Shown: piece by piece, positions 1 through 8,588 of the stretch
Layout: each line of letters begins with the position of its first letter
Position numbering within the stretch: the stretch's first letter is position 1
Notes under the pieces: generated by a model
The model's input: only the letters and a program-made list of their open reading frames with translations
What the model was told of the DNA's origin: nothing
Database searches by the model: none
Source of the DNA: Candidatus Termititenax sp.
GTDB lineage: Bacteria; Margulisbacteria; Riflemargulisbacteria; GWF2-35-9; DYQY01
Reading direction: 5' to 3'
Length of the DNA: 64,000 nt
Assembly (NCBI GenBank): GCA_020719045.1
Contig: DYQY01000001.1
Location: forward strand, 164,207-228,206
Position numbers and translations under genes: made by a program

Positions 1-17
1 GTGATAATTGAGAAGAA

Positions 18-710
18 ATGATAAATATACTAATTGTAGATGACGAAAAAGATATTGTTGATTTAATTAAGTTTAACTTAAAGCGTAATGGCTATAATGT
101 TTTAGAGGCATACGATGGTGAGGAAGCTTTGGTTATGGCAAAGAGTAGCCCAGTTGACCTTATACTCCTAGATTGGATGTTACCTAAAAAAGACGGGATA
201 GATGTTTGTAGAGAACTTAAACATGAGAACTCAACAAAAAATATACCAGTTATCATGGTGTCAGCTAAGAATGAGGAGTTTGATGTTGTCTTAGCTCTAG
301 AAATCGGAGCTGATGACTATATTTCTAAACCTTTTAGCGTAAGAGAGTTATTGGCTAGGGTAAAGGTAGTTCTTAAAAGGTATAAAGATATTCCAACTGA
401 AGAAGAAAGCGAGACTATAACTATCAATGGGTTAGTTATAGATGAAAATAGATACTCTGCATCTTATGCTGGAACAAACTTGGGGCTTACAAAAACAGAG
501 TTTAATCTTCTGATAACCTTGGCTAAGCATAAATCCAAGGTGTATACTAGAGAGCAATTACTCTATAAGGTTTGGGGCGATGACTTCTTTGGAGATAATA
601 GAGTTGTAGATGTTCATATAAGAAGATTACGGTCTAAAATAGAAGCAGTAACAACTGATGAGTTTGTTAGGACTATACGTGGTGTAGGATATAAATTCGT
701 AGAGTTTTAA
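18..710 (+). CDS. OmpR/PhoB-family response regulator
   Basis: This is a two-component response regulator of 230 residues. The N-terminal receiver domain (about 1-120) has the acidic pair D8/D9, the phospho-acceptor D52 in the LLDWMLP context, S82 and K104 before PF. The C-terminal half (about 130-230) is an OmpR/PhoB winged-helix DNA-binding domain ending in the typical RTIRGVGYKF. The LLDWMLP wording resembles PhoB, so a phosphate-type regulator is possible, but no pho transporter genes are nearby. A partner histidine kinase is not visible; it may lie left of the window. The bases before the ATG hold a weak purine run (GAGAAGAA). Family assignment is firm; the regulon is unknown. Confidence 0.93.
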   Translation: MINILIVDDEKDIVDLIKFNLKRNGYNVLEAYDGEEALVMAKSSPVDLILLDWMLPKKDGIDVCRELKHENSTKNIPVIMVSAKNEEFDVVLALEIGADDYISKPFSVRELLARVKVVLKRYKDIPTEEESETITINGLVIDENRYSASYAGTNLGLTKTEFNLLITLAKHKSKVYTREQLLYKVWGDDFFGDNRVVDVHIRRLRSKIEAVTTDEFVRTIRGVGYKFVEF

Positions 711-728
711 TTTTTTACAAACATAGTG

Positions 729-734
729 TATAAT
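729..734 (+). promoter_or_regulatory. candidate -10 box for the porin-like gene
   Basis: A perfect TATAAT lies about 95 bases before the start of the porin-like gene. No convincing -35 box is found at 16-18 bases upstream, so the call rests on the -10 alone. It would give a leader of roughly 90 nucleotides ending in a strong ribosome-binding site (GAGAGGAG at 815-822). Confidence 0.35.
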
Positions 735-829
735 CTATTTAATGTAGTCTTTAAGAAGAAACAGGGGGTGGTTTTTTATAAAACAAGACAGAGTTCATTT
801 ATGTTTCAAAATATGAGAGGAGAAAAGTA

Positions 830-1759
830 ATGAAAAAATTAGTATTAGCTACATTAGTTGTTTTTTCAATTGGCGTATTCGCAACTGAAATTACTGCAAA
901 AACATATGGTTCGTGGGGATTTGATTTAAATAGAGATTCAGATGTGCAAACATTTGCGTTAGCAAAGACATACACAGATGCTTCATATACAATAGGAGAT
1001 TCTAAGATAGTTGGAACAGTAAGATGGGATAAAATAGCTAATGCAACAGCAGCGGCACCAGCATCACCAGCAGCTTTAGATTATCTTTTGATTGATACAC
1101 CTGTTGGTAGCGGTATGTTAAGAATAGGTAAGCAGAGATTAGGTTTAGGAAACTATGGAAAAGGTATACCACAAACAACTCCTTTCTTAACAGCAACTTG
1201 TTTGAAAGAAACAGGTGTTTCTTATGCTGATGATATGTTTGGTCTTCCAACAAAAGTATTTTTAGCTAAAAGTGTATTCTTTTTAGATAAACAAGGAACT
1301 TCTGGTGAAGGTAAGGGCGCTCTTGGTGTATTAGTAGATACAAAGATGGGTTCAAAGATTGGTGTGATTTATCAAGCTGATACATTTGCAGATAAAGCTG
1401 GAACATCAGTATATGCTGATTATGTTGCATCTTTGATGGGTGTTAATTTTCAATTACAAGGTTTCTATGACCTAAGTGATGAAGCTGAGGCTGCATCTAT
1501 TGTTGCTGGCTCAGTAACTTCTGCTAGACGTTTAGTTAACCTAGCTGTAGATACAAAAGTAGCAGGTTTAGGTACAGTATATGGTTATATTTTTTCAAAC
1601 TTAAACGAGATGAACAACGCAACATTGATTACTCAATATGCAGTTGGTCTTGAGTATATGTTAAGTAAAGCTATGAACTTAGTTGTTGAGTATGCTGAAT
1701 TAGACAAGACAGCAGGCAAGATACAATCAGTAAAAGCTTCTTTTGAATTTGAGATTTAA
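830..1759 (+). CDS. porin-like secreted protein
   Basis: A 309-residue protein with a clear Sec signal peptide (MKKLVLATLVVFSIGVFA, cleavage probably after A18). The mature part alternates polar and hydrophobic residues in short stretches and ends in an aromatic/hydrophobic strand (SFEFEI), which suggests an outer-membrane beta-barrel or porin-like protein. I do not recognise a precise family. The start is supported by GAGAGGAG at 815-822. It is monocistronic, followed at once by a strong terminator. An abundant outer-membrane protein would fit the strong signals, but that is inference. Confidence 0.6.
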   Translation: MKKLVLATLVVFSIGVFATEITAKTYGSWGFDLNRDSDVQTFALAKTYTDASYTIGDSKIVGTVRWDKIANATAAAPASPAALDYLLIDTPVGSGMLRIGKQRLGLGNYGKGIPQTTPFLTATCLKETGVSYADDMFGLPTKVFLAKSVFFLDKQGTSGEGKGALGVLVDTKMGSKIGVIYQADTFADKAGTSVYADYVASLMGVNFQLQGFYDLSDEAEAASIVAGSVTSARRLVNLAVDTKVAGLGTVYGYIFSNLNEMNNATLITQYAVGLEYMLSKAMNLVVEYAELDKTAGKIQSVKASFEFEI

Positions 1760-1783
1760 TTAGTTAGCTTTTAGAAGTTAGTT

Positions 1784-1816
1784 AAAAAGGCCAGACATTT
1801 GTCTGGCCTTTTTTAT
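1784..1816. terminator. bidirectional rho-independent terminator
   Basis: A perfect 11-bp stem (AAAGGCCAGAC at 1786-1796 and GTCTGGCCTTT at 1801-1811) closes on a 4-base loop. It has A-runs on its left and T-runs on its right. It sits between the convergent porin-like gene and folC, so it can end transcription from both strands. Confidence 0.9.
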
Positions 1817-2931
1817 TTAAGAATACTCCCTAAGAAATAGATTGACCCTGTAATGATAAGATTGTTTTTAGTAGATTTGATTAATTTACTGGTTTCATTC
1901 ATTGGAAGAACCTTAAGGTTTTTAATATCTTTTGTTATATCAATGAGACTAGTAAGAGGAACAGCCTTATAAAAATCAAACTCAGTAATATAGAGTGTTT
2001 TGGCTACGGCTGAAAGCATATCAGCCATTTCCTTGATGTCTTCATCTGACTTCTGAGACACAGAAAAGATAATATTTGTTTCTAAATTATGCAGTTTTAT
2101 ATATTTAACAAGCTGTTCAATGCCTTGTATGTTATGTGCGGCATCAGCAAGGATTAGCGGTGATTTAGAGATTTTTTGCATACGTCCTATTTGTCGAGTG
2201 TTTTTAATAGTGACAGGCTCAAAGCCAAGAATAGTTATTGCTTTGTCTGCAAGAAGTTTATTGTTTATTAAATAGTTTTCAGAGGTTGGATCAACACAGA
2301 ACAATGGGCTATTCAGCTCAGTGGTTTTGTTATGGAACATTGCCCTTATTTCATCAGGCTGGTTAAATGTCACAAGCGGTATTTCATGTTTAACAATCCC
2401 TAGCTTTTCTGCGGCTATTTCCCGAAGGGTGTTTCCAAGAATTGCCTGATGGTCATAGGAGATAGTAGTAATAACCGTTAGTATAGGGATTACGATGTTT
2501 GTTGCATCCAGCCTTCCTCCAAGCCCAGTCTCTAAAACAACAAAATCAACCTGTTCATCTTTAAAATATAGAAACGCAACAAGAGTAAGTATTTCAAACT
2601 CAGTCAAAGAGATAGCGTTTGTCTTGTCCTTTATTAAAGAGATATAGGAGCTAAGTTTGCTGCTGCTTATTTTGGTTCCGTTTATTTGAAAACGTTCAGT
2701 ATACGAGAACAGGTGAGGCGAGGTGTATATCCCAACTTTACTACCATGGTGTTCAAGCGTTTGAGCTATGAAGTCCGCAGTAGTTCCTTTTCCATTAGTG
2801 CCTGCTATATGAATGTATTTTAATCCTAAGTGTGGATTGCCAAGTAGAGCAAGTGCTTTTGTGATGTGGGTAAGGTCATAGTTGATTCCAGAGGTCTTAG
2901 CTAGTTCACAGAGCTGTTTTTCTATATTCAC
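1813..2931 (-). CDS. folC: folylpolyglutamate synthase / dihydrofolate synthase
   Basis: FolC (372 residues) ligates glutamate to dihydropteroate and folates in an ATP-dependent, Mur-ligase-like reaction in the cytoplasm. The ATP loop HIAGTNGKGT is at 41-50, followed by YTSPHL and the ETGLGGRLDATN segment that are characteristic of the family. The start is GTG, placed directly after the valS stop codon with no spacer, so translation is probably coupled. It is the last gene of the secreted protein-valS-folC operon. The length is slightly below the usual 400-430 residues, but the conserved blocks are present. Confidence 0.93.
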   Translation of the reverse strand: MNIEKQLCELAKTSGINYDLTHITKALALLGNPHLGLKYIHIAGTNGKGTTADFIAQTLEHHGSKVGIYTSPHLFSYTERFQINGTKISSSKLSSYISLIKDKTNAISLTEFEILTLVAFLYFKDEQVDFVVLETGLGGRLDATNIVIPILTVITTISYDHQAILGNTLREIAAEKLGIVKHEIPLVTFNQPDEIRAMFHNKTTELNSPLFCVDPTSENYLINNKLLADKAITILGFEPVTIKNTRQIGRMQKISKSPLILADAAHNIQGIEQLVKYIKLHNLETNIIFSVSQKSDEDIKEMADMLSAVAKTLYITEFDFYKAVPLTSLIDITKDIKNLKVLPMNETSKLIKSTKNNLIITGSIYFLGSILK

Positions 2932-5523
2932 TTATAGTTCTGATAGTTTGGTTTCAATAAGCTTTAATTTAGCTTCATTTTCTTCTAGAGACTGTTTTTG
3001 TTTTTCTATAACTTCAGGAGGCGCATTATCTGTAAAGCCTTTGTTGCCAAGCTTGTTTTTTAGACCAATAATTGTAGCAGAAATCTTTTCAGCTTCTTTT
3101 TGTAGTTTTTCTTTTTCTTTACCAGTATCAATAAGTCCAGCTAGAGGAAGATAGATTACAGTGTTTTCTGAAACAACAGCATAGGCATGTTGTTCGCTTG
3201 GGGCAGAGCTTGTTTCTAGAAAACTTGTTGCTTCAAGTCCAGCTAGCATTGTTATGTATTGTTCATATTCAGATATATTTGGTATCGTTGAACAAACAAG
3301 TAGGTTTCCTTTTCTGCTTCCAGCGATATTTTTTTCAGCTTTTATGTTTCTAGTGCTTTTGATTATTGATTTTGCTTCTTCAAAGACAGAAGAATCAAAG
3401 GATGAAGATGCTGTTTCTGGCCAAGCAGAAAGCATGATAGATGTTTTTTCTATATCATCAAAAAGCGGATGGGTTTTAAGTTGTTGCCAGATTTCTTCAG
3501 TAATAAAAGGAATAATCGGATGAAGCAACTTAAGTACTCCGTTTAGTATGTAGATAAGCGTTGGTTGTGATTCTTTTTTGGTTAGCTTTGTCATTTCAAT
3601 ATACCAGTCGCAGAACTCGTTCCATACAAACTCGTAAAGCTTTTCTACAACAAAATTAAATTCAAATTCATTATAGTATTTATCAGTCTCATCAGTAATT
3701 TTTTTGAAAGTTGAGAGTATCCATTTATCAGCATTGGTTGCTCCAATTTCGCCAGAAGTTTCTGGTTCTTGCATCAGGATGTATCTTGAAACGTTCCATA
3801 GTTTATTAACAAAGTTTCTGCTTGATACTAGCTTGTCATCCATTAGCCTAATATCTTGACCACCAGAGGTTACAAGCGATGCAAGTGTAAACCTTAGTAC
3901 ATCAGCACCTTTTTCTTGGATGATAATAAGCGGGTCTATAACATTGCCAAGGGATTTGCTCATTTTTCTTCCTTCGGCATCTCTTACAAGGCCGTGAATA
4001 TAAACCTTTCTAAAAGGAACATCGTTCATATTAAATAGCCCCATAGTAATCATTCTAGATACCCAGAAAGTTATGATGTCATAACCAGTAACTAGTACAC
4101 TAGTTGGATAAAAATCTTTTAAGTCTTGTGTGTTTTCAGGCCAGCCAAGCGTAGAGAAAGGCCAAAGTGCAGAAGAGAACCAAGTATCAAGTACGTCTTC
4201 ATCTTGTTTTACATTTTTGCTTCCACAATTACAAGAGGTAACCTCTGTAGCTGATACTGTTTCGCTACCACAGTCTTCGCAGTACCAAACAGGGATACGG
4301 TGGCCCCACCATATTTGTCTGGAAATACACCAAGGTCTAATATTTTCCATCCAGTCAAAATATAGTTTCTCCCATCTTTCAGGGATAAACTGGATGTCTT
4401 TATTCTTTACAGTACTAATTGGTTTCTCTACAAGCTGTTTCATATCAATGAACCATTGTTTAGAAAGATAAGGTTCAATCGTTGTATCACATCTGTAGCA
4501 ATGACCAACAGCATGGCTATGCTCGTCTGTTTTTTCTAGTAGGCCTAGTTCTTCAAGGTCTTTAATGATTTGTTTTCTAGCAATATATCTATCTTGGTTT
4601 TGATACTTAGCAGGTGCATTTTCGTTCATTACTGCACTGGTATCCATAACAATAACTTTTTCAAGACCGTGTCTTAGTCCTATTTGAAAGTCATTTGGGT
4701 CGTGGGCTGGTGTTACTTTGACAGCGCCTGTACCGAATGTTTTATCAACATGATGGTCTGCAAGGATAGGGATTCTTTTGTTAGTTAATGGAAGCAAAAG
4801 CTCTTTTCCTATGAGTGATAAATATCGTTCGTCAGACGGATTAACAGCAACAGCAGTGTCGCCAAACATGGTTTCTGGGCGCGTAGTTGCAACAGTAATG
4901 AATGTTGAAGGGTTGCTTGCTACGGGGTACTTAATGTGCCACAAATGACCTTGTTCATCTTTATGATCAACCTCGATATCAGAGATAGCAGTATGGCATC
5001 TAGGACACCAGTTAACAATGTAAGTGTCTCTGTACAGAAGTTTCTCATTATAAAGCCTGACAAAGTTTTCTTTAACAGCCTCACTTAGGCCATCGTCCAT
5101 TGTGAATCTTTCGTGCTCCCAATCACAAGAAGCTCCAAGTTTTCTAAGCTGGCTGGTTATTCTGTTGCCATATTCCTCTTTCCATTGCCATACTCGTTCA
5201 ACAAACTTTTCTCTGCCTAGTTCTTCACGGCTTGAGCCTTGTTTTTTGAGTTCTTTTTCTACAACGTTTTGGGTTGCAATGCCAGCATGGTCGGTTCCAG
5301 GAACCCACAATACACGGTCACCTTTGAGCCTATGATATCTAGCAATAATATCTTGTAGTGTATTATCTAGAGCATGTCCGAGATGAAGTGCTCCAGTGAC
5401 ATTTGGTGGAGGTATTACCATAGAAAATGGTTTTCCTGTTTTCTTTGGGGTAAAGTATTTGTTGTCTTCCCATATTTTATACCATTTATCCTCTACGTGT
5501 TCGTGGTTATAGTTCTTTTCCAT
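2932..5523 (-). CDS. valS: valyl-tRNA synthetase
   Basis: Class I aminoacyl-tRNA synthetase of 863 residues that charges tRNA-Val. The HIGH-type motif HLGH is at 47-50 after PPPNVTGAL, and KMSKS is at 520-524. The editing domain lies between (TTRPETMFGDTAVAVNP). The protein ends in the coiled-coil tail typical of ValRS (KEKEKLQKEAEKI onward). Its ATG overlaps the stop of the upstream secreted-protein gene by one base (TAATG), and folC follows without a gap. An unambiguous housekeeping gene of normal length. Confidence 0.98.
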   Translation of the reverse strand: MEKNYNHEHVEDKWYKIWEDNKYFTPKKTGKPFSMVIPPPNVTGALHLGHALDNTLQDIIARYHRLKGDRVLWVPGTDHAGIATQNVVEKELKKQGSSREELGREKFVERVWQWKEEYGNRITSQLRKLGASCDWEHERFTMDDGLSEAVKENFVRLYNEKLLYRDTYIVNWCPRCHTAISDIEVDHKDEQGHLWHIKYPVASNPSTFITVATTRPETMFGDTAVAVNPSDERYLSLIGKELLLPLTNKRIPILADHHVDKTFGTGAVKVTPAHDPNDFQIGLRHGLEKVIVMDTSAVMNENAPAKYQNQDRYIARKQIIKDLEELGLLEKTDEHSHAVGHCYRCDTTIEPYLSKQWFIDMKQLVEKPISTVKNKDIQFIPERWEKLYFDWMENIRPWCISRQIWWGHRIPVWYCEDCGSETVSATEVTSCNCGSKNVKQDEDVLDTWFSSALWPFSTLGWPENTQDLKDFYPTSVLVTGYDIITFWVSRMITMGLFNMNDVPFRKVYIHGLVRDAEGRKMSKSLGNVIDPLIIIQEKGADVLRFTLASLVTSGGQDIRLMDDKLVSSRNFVNKLWNVSRYILMQEPETSGEIGATNADKWILSTFKKITDETDKYYNEFEFNFVVEKLYEFVWNEFCDWYIEMTKLTKKESQPTLIYILNGVLKLLHPIIPFITEEIWQQLKTHPLFDDIEKTSIMLSAWPETASSSFDSSVFEEAKSIIKSTRNIKAEKNIAGSRKGNLLVCSTIPNISEYEQYITMLAGLEATSFLETSSAPSEQHAYAVVSENTVIYLPLAGLIDTGKEKEKLQKEAEKISATIIGLKNKLGNKGFTDNAPPEVIEKQKQSLEENEAKLKLIETKLSEL

Positions 5524-6158
5524 TAAAGTCCTTCTTGAACAATGAAGCTATTTAGAATATCTTTTATTGTTTTGCTATAACGTTTCCAGGTGTCTTCATG
5601 AGCTTTTGCTGTTACGATATAAACCAAGTTAGGTTCTTTCACATATACATCTTCCGCAGAGATTGTAGTATAGAAACTTAAGTCTTCAGTTAGTTCTTGC
5701 CTTCTATAAACAGCGCTTATCTTTTCACTTACTCCAAGCTTTAATGCATCAGCATAGCTTAGGTGTTTTGATGCTAGGACATCCCATCTATCCCAAACAG
5801 CTCCACCTCTATAATGATAAACAGTACTTGCTGTTATTGTTTCAACTGCTGGATAGGCGCGAAGTGTGATTGTTATGTCGTCACCGTTCTTAGGAGTAGC
5901 AACTAAACGGAAATCACCAGATGAAGCGTCAAAGGTCCAAGTTGCAGGAAACACTAAAGAGCAATTCATTGCGTCAAAGCTAAATTTCTTTTTTGCAGAA
6001 GTTGTTTCGACTACAGGTTCACTTGGTGGTAATACAATTGTTTCAGTGGTAATAGTTTGTTGAGTTAATGAGTTTAGGCTTTTTATGATAATGACCTGCT
6101 CATTTTCAGCAAATACCATGCATGATAATAGGACTAGTATTAAAAGGAACTTTTTCAT
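5523..6158 (-). CDS. secreted protein of unknown function
   Basis: A 211-residue protein with a Sec signal peptide (about 1-17, cleavage after MVFA). The mature domain has a LVFPATWTFDAS strand region and ends in a helix with W..YSKTIKDILNSF. That layout resembles small periplasmic or lipoprotein domains of the PsbP/DcrB sort, but I cannot assign a family. The neighbouring divergent gene at 6243 has a comparable layout and may be a distant paralogue. It is the first gene of the operon with valS and folC. A TAAAAT -10 box ends six bases before the ATG, so the mRNA appears leaderless. Confidence 0.8.
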   Translation of the reverse strand: MKKFLLILVLLSCMVFAENEQVIIIKSLNSLTQQTITTETIVLPPSEPVVETTSAKKKFSFDAMNCSLVFPATWTFDASSGDFRLVATPKNGDDITITLRAYPAVETITASTVYHYRGGAVWDRWDVLASKHLSYADALKLGVSEKISAVYRRQELTEDLSFYTTISAEDVYVKEPNLVYIVTAKAHEDTWKRYSKTIKDILNSFIVQEGL

Positions 6159-6164
6159 GTCTGT

Positions 6165-6193
6165 ATTTTACCCCACCCAATATGTTGAGTAAA
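6165..6193 (-). promoter_or_regulatory. leaderless promoter of the secreted protein-valS-folC operon
   Basis: On the minus strand TTTACT (6188-6193) and TAAAAT (6165-6170) are 17 bases apart. The -10 box ends six bases before the ATG, which places the expected +1 on the A of the start codon. No Shine-Dalgarno sequence is present. Confidence 0.65.
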
Positions 6194-6206
6194 GCAAAGT
6201 ATGGTT

Positions 6207-6236
6207 TTGCATAAGCAACAAATTTACTGATATACT
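6207..6236 (+). promoter_or_regulatory. leaderless promoter of the 169-residue secreted protein
   Basis: TTGCAT (6207-6212) and TATACT (6231-6236) have an 18-base spacer. The -10 ends six bases before the ATG at 6243. The region is shared with the divergent operon promoter 20 bases to the left. Confidence 0.55.
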
Positions 6237-6242
6237 AGGCTT

Positions 6243-6752
6243 ATGATTAAAAGAATCCTTATATGTTGCTTATGCTTTCTCTCTTTTGCGGTTAGTGATG
6301 TGTTTAAAAACAGTTCATCTTTAATATTTACGTTGCCAACCAATAAGTGGCAGTTTGAGTTTAGTCCAGAAAGGTATGGGGTCAGTGCTGCAGGGTTTTT
6401 GGCAGGGCAGAGATGGACTAGTTCCCCAGTAATTATGTATTGTGAGATTATTCCAACTAATTATCAATTTGAGATATTTACAAAGATACAGAATTTTAAT
6501 AAAACAAGTAAAGTTAAGGATGCAAAATATCAGCAGTCAAACATGAAGATTAACAGCGCAGTTCCTTATGAGATTACATTTTGGTCAGTGAAGGATATGG
6601 TTTATGAGTATGTTGCATATTTTTCACTTAACAAGGAGCTTGTAGCATCCATAGTGATGAGCTCTAAACGTGAGGATATTTTACGTTTGTACGCTGAAGA
6701 CTATCGAACAGTTTTAAATAATTTTGCTAAGATAGCCAGAGGGTATAAGTAA
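6243..6752 (+). CDS. secreted protein of unknown function
   Basis: A 169-residue protein with a signal peptide (about 1-17). The mature part has LIFTLPTNKWQFEFSPERYG near the N-terminus and ends in a helix YRTVLNNFAKIARG. The divergent neighbour shares this order of features (hydrophobic strand, conserved Trp, C-terminal helix with L-N-x-F). Distant homology between the two is my inference from eye comparison. No known family recognised. The start is set by a -10 box six bases upstream; no ribosome-binding site is present. Confidence 0.7.
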   Translation: MIKRILICCLCFLSFAVSDVFKNSSSLIFTLPTNKWQFEFSPERYGVSAAGFLAGQRWTSSPVIMYCEIIPTNYQFEIFTKIQNFNKTSKVKDAKYQQSNMKINSAVPYEITFWSVKDMVYEYVAYFSLNKELVASIVMSSKREDILRLYAEDYRTVLNNFAKIARGYK

Positions 6753-6757
6753 GAAGT

Positions 6758-7552
6758 CTATTTCTTAAGCGAAAGCTTAGCTTTCTTCCAAAGAGCATCC
6801 ATTTCCTCTAACGAAGCATCTTTTAGGGTTTGTCCTTGTGTCTTTAATTCATCTTCAATAAAGCCAAACCTTTCCATAAATTTGTTGTTAGAAAACTGTA
6901 GTGCTTCTTCTGGGTCTATGTTAAATTTTCTAGCAAGGTTAACAAGCGAGAATAATGCATCTCCAATCTCTTCCTTAATGCCAGCAAGATTGTTGTTTTC
7001 TATGTCAGCTTTAATTTCTTCTATCTCTTCATGAATTTTTTCCCAAACGCCATTAATATTAGCCCAGTCAAACCCAACTCTGGCTGCTCTTTTTTGAAGT
7101 TTTTCTGCTCTAAGCAGAGCTGGAAGATTCTTAGGAATATTTTTTAATAAGGAGCCCTCTTCTTCTTTTTCCTTTTTTTCTTCTTGCTTGATTTTGTCCC
7201 AGTTTGTCCAAACATCGTCAACAGAGTTAACTGTTGCAGTAGAGAAAACGTGTGGATGACGACGTATCATTTTGTTCTTTATCTTTTCAGTGACAGAGGC
7301 GAGAGTAAAGGAGTTGTTTTTTTCAGCAACAGCAGCATGGAAAACAATATGAAAAAGTAAGTCCCCAAGCTCCTCTTCCATTTTTGCAAAATTATTTTCA
7401 TCAATAGCCTCTAAAAACTCATAGGTTTCTTCTATCAAGTAATGCTTTAGTGATGAGTGTGTTTGTTCTCTATCCCAAAGGCATCCTTCTGGCGATAAAA
7501 GCTTGAGCATAACGTTTCTAAGGTCTTGATACTCTTCTAAATATTTTTCCAT
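6758..7552 (-). CDS. mazG: nucleoside triphosphate pyrophosphohydrolase MazG
   Basis: MazG (264 residues) hydrolyses NTPs and dNTPs to the monophosphate plus pyrophosphate, a house-cleaning role. Two all-alpha MazG domains are visible. The first has LIEETYEFLEAID and EEELGDLLFHIVFHA, the second EEIEEIKADIE and EEIGDALFSLVNLARK. The acidic EExxE and ExxD residues that bind Mg2+ are intact in both. It lies four bases downstream of the SurA-like gene and is co-transcribed with it. Confidence 0.95.
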   Translation of the reverse strand: MEKYLEEYQDLRNVMLKLLSPEGCLWDREQTHSSLKHYLIEETYEFLEAIDENNFAKMEEELGDLLFHIVFHAAVAEKNNSFTLASVTEKIKNKMIRRHPHVFSTATVNSVDDVWTNWDKIKQEEKKEKEEEGSLLKNIPKNLPALLRAEKLQKRAARVGFDWANINGVWEKIHEEIEEIKADIENNNLAGIKEEIGDALFSLVNLARKFNIDPEEALQFSNNKFMERFGFIEDELKTQGQTLKDASLEEMDALWKKAKLSLKK

Positions 7553-7556
7553 AATT

Positions 7557-8528
7557 TTATTGCTCCAAAGGTTCTAATTTGTAATCATTGTCATTTTGAG
7601 AAGAAAAGATGTTAGACACACTAAAATCTTCAGGTGGGAACATTTTGGCATTAAGCACAATCTTGCATGAGCTTAATTGTTTTTTGAGCCAAGACTTATA
7701 CGCAGTGTTTTTCTTTTCAGTAATCATAGCGTTTTTAATTAGCTCAGGAACAGCATTTATATCCATTCTGGAAGAGTGAAGCTTTATGCTACAGAGATTA
7801 TTTTCGTCGTAATCTATAATAGGAGAGAAGTTGTGTGGAACTAGCATATTTAGAAGGTCTCCTACGCTTTCAGGTAATTCTTCTATGCTTATATCTTCTT
7901 TGTATTTAGAGAGCTCTTTATTAACGTTTATTTTTGCCCAGTTTATGTTCTGGTTATGTAGAACAGACTGTAAGTAGGCTTTATTGGATGTCACAATTAA
8001 GGTGACATTGTATTTGCGCGGAGGTTCTCCAATAGAGTTTTTTGCGTAATGTTCTTTTATTTCTTCTGCACTAACAGAGTCAGTTGAAGAAGTAAGTGTG
8101 TTTGTAATTTTAGTTTTAAGTAGCTCTTTTCTTAAGCCAGCAGAAAGGTCATCGAGAGTTATTTTTTGTTCTTTCAAAGTTTTCCAGAAGCTTTTTGGGT
8201 CAGGAAATCCTTGTTTTATTTGTTCAATTTTTTCTTGAACTTCAGTGTCATTTACTGTGATATTATTCTCTTTCGTATATTTATTAGTTAAAGCGGTTTC
8301 AACTAGCTCTTCGATTACTGCTTTTTTTATTTCTTTCATTTCGAGTTGTTCAATAGTATCGTTTTGGAAAGTAAGATAGGATCTGTAATTGTTCATAAAT
8401 TGATTCTGTAGAAGATTAAACTCTTTAACAGAGATTGGAATTGTGTCTATCGTTAATGCTGGTTCTACTGCAAAACTCATCGAAAGAGCTAGTGGTATAA
8501 AGATAAATTTGGAAAAACTTCTTATCAT
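7557..8528 (-). CDS. SurA N-domain-like periplasmic chaperone
   Basis: A 323-residue secreted protein with a signal peptide (about 1-21, ending SFAVE). The following region (IDTIPISVKEFNLLQNQF, a helical bundle, then SVSAEEIKEHYAKN) matches the N-terminal chaperone part of SurA/PrsA-type peptidyl-prolyl isomerases. A canonical parvulin domain is not evident. The segment after PPRKYNVTLIV may be a degenerate one. A role in outer-membrane protein folding is plausible. First gene of the pair with mazG, with a -10 box six bases from the ATG. Confidence 0.65.
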   Translation of the reverse strand: MIRSFSKFIFIPLALSMSFAVEPALTIDTIPISVKEFNLLQNQFMNNYRSYLTFQNDTIEQLEMKEIKKAVIEELVETALTNKYTKENNITVNDTEVQEKIEQIKQGFPDPKSFWKTLKEQKITLDDLSAGLRKELLKTKITNTLTSSTDSVSAEEIKEHYAKNSIGEPPRKYNVTLIVTSNKAYLQSVLHNQNINWAKINVNKELSKYKEDISIEELPESVGDLLNMLVPHNFSPIIDYDENNLCSIKLHSSRMDINAVPELIKNAMITEKKNTAYKSWLKKQLSSCKIVLNAKMFPPEDFSVSNIFSSQNDNDYKLEPLEQ

Positions 8529-8534
8529 AGCCTA

Positions 8535-8540
8535 ATTATA
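8535..8540 (-). promoter_or_regulatory. -10 box of the SurA-like gene, leaderless geometry
   Basis: TATAAT on the minus strand ends six bases before the ATG at 8528. The -35 region is weak. No Shine-Dalgarno sequence fits between. Confidence 0.55.
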
Positions 8541-8550
8541 TCATTATTTC

Positions 8551-8579
8551 TTGTCAGATAGAGTAGTTTTTTATACTAT
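8551..8579 (+). promoter_or_regulatory. candidate promoter of the metallo-hydrolase gene
   Basis: TTGTCA (8551-8556) is followed after 17 bases by TACTAT (8574-8579); an overlapping TATACT sits at 8572-8577. Either would give a leader of only a few bases before the ATG at 8589. Confidence 0.45.
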
Positions 8580-8588
8580 TGCTTTACA

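Noticed and set aside
714-734. TTTACA at 714 as -35 partner of TATAAT at 729
   Set aside because: The spacer is only nine bases, far too short for a sigma-70-type promoter.
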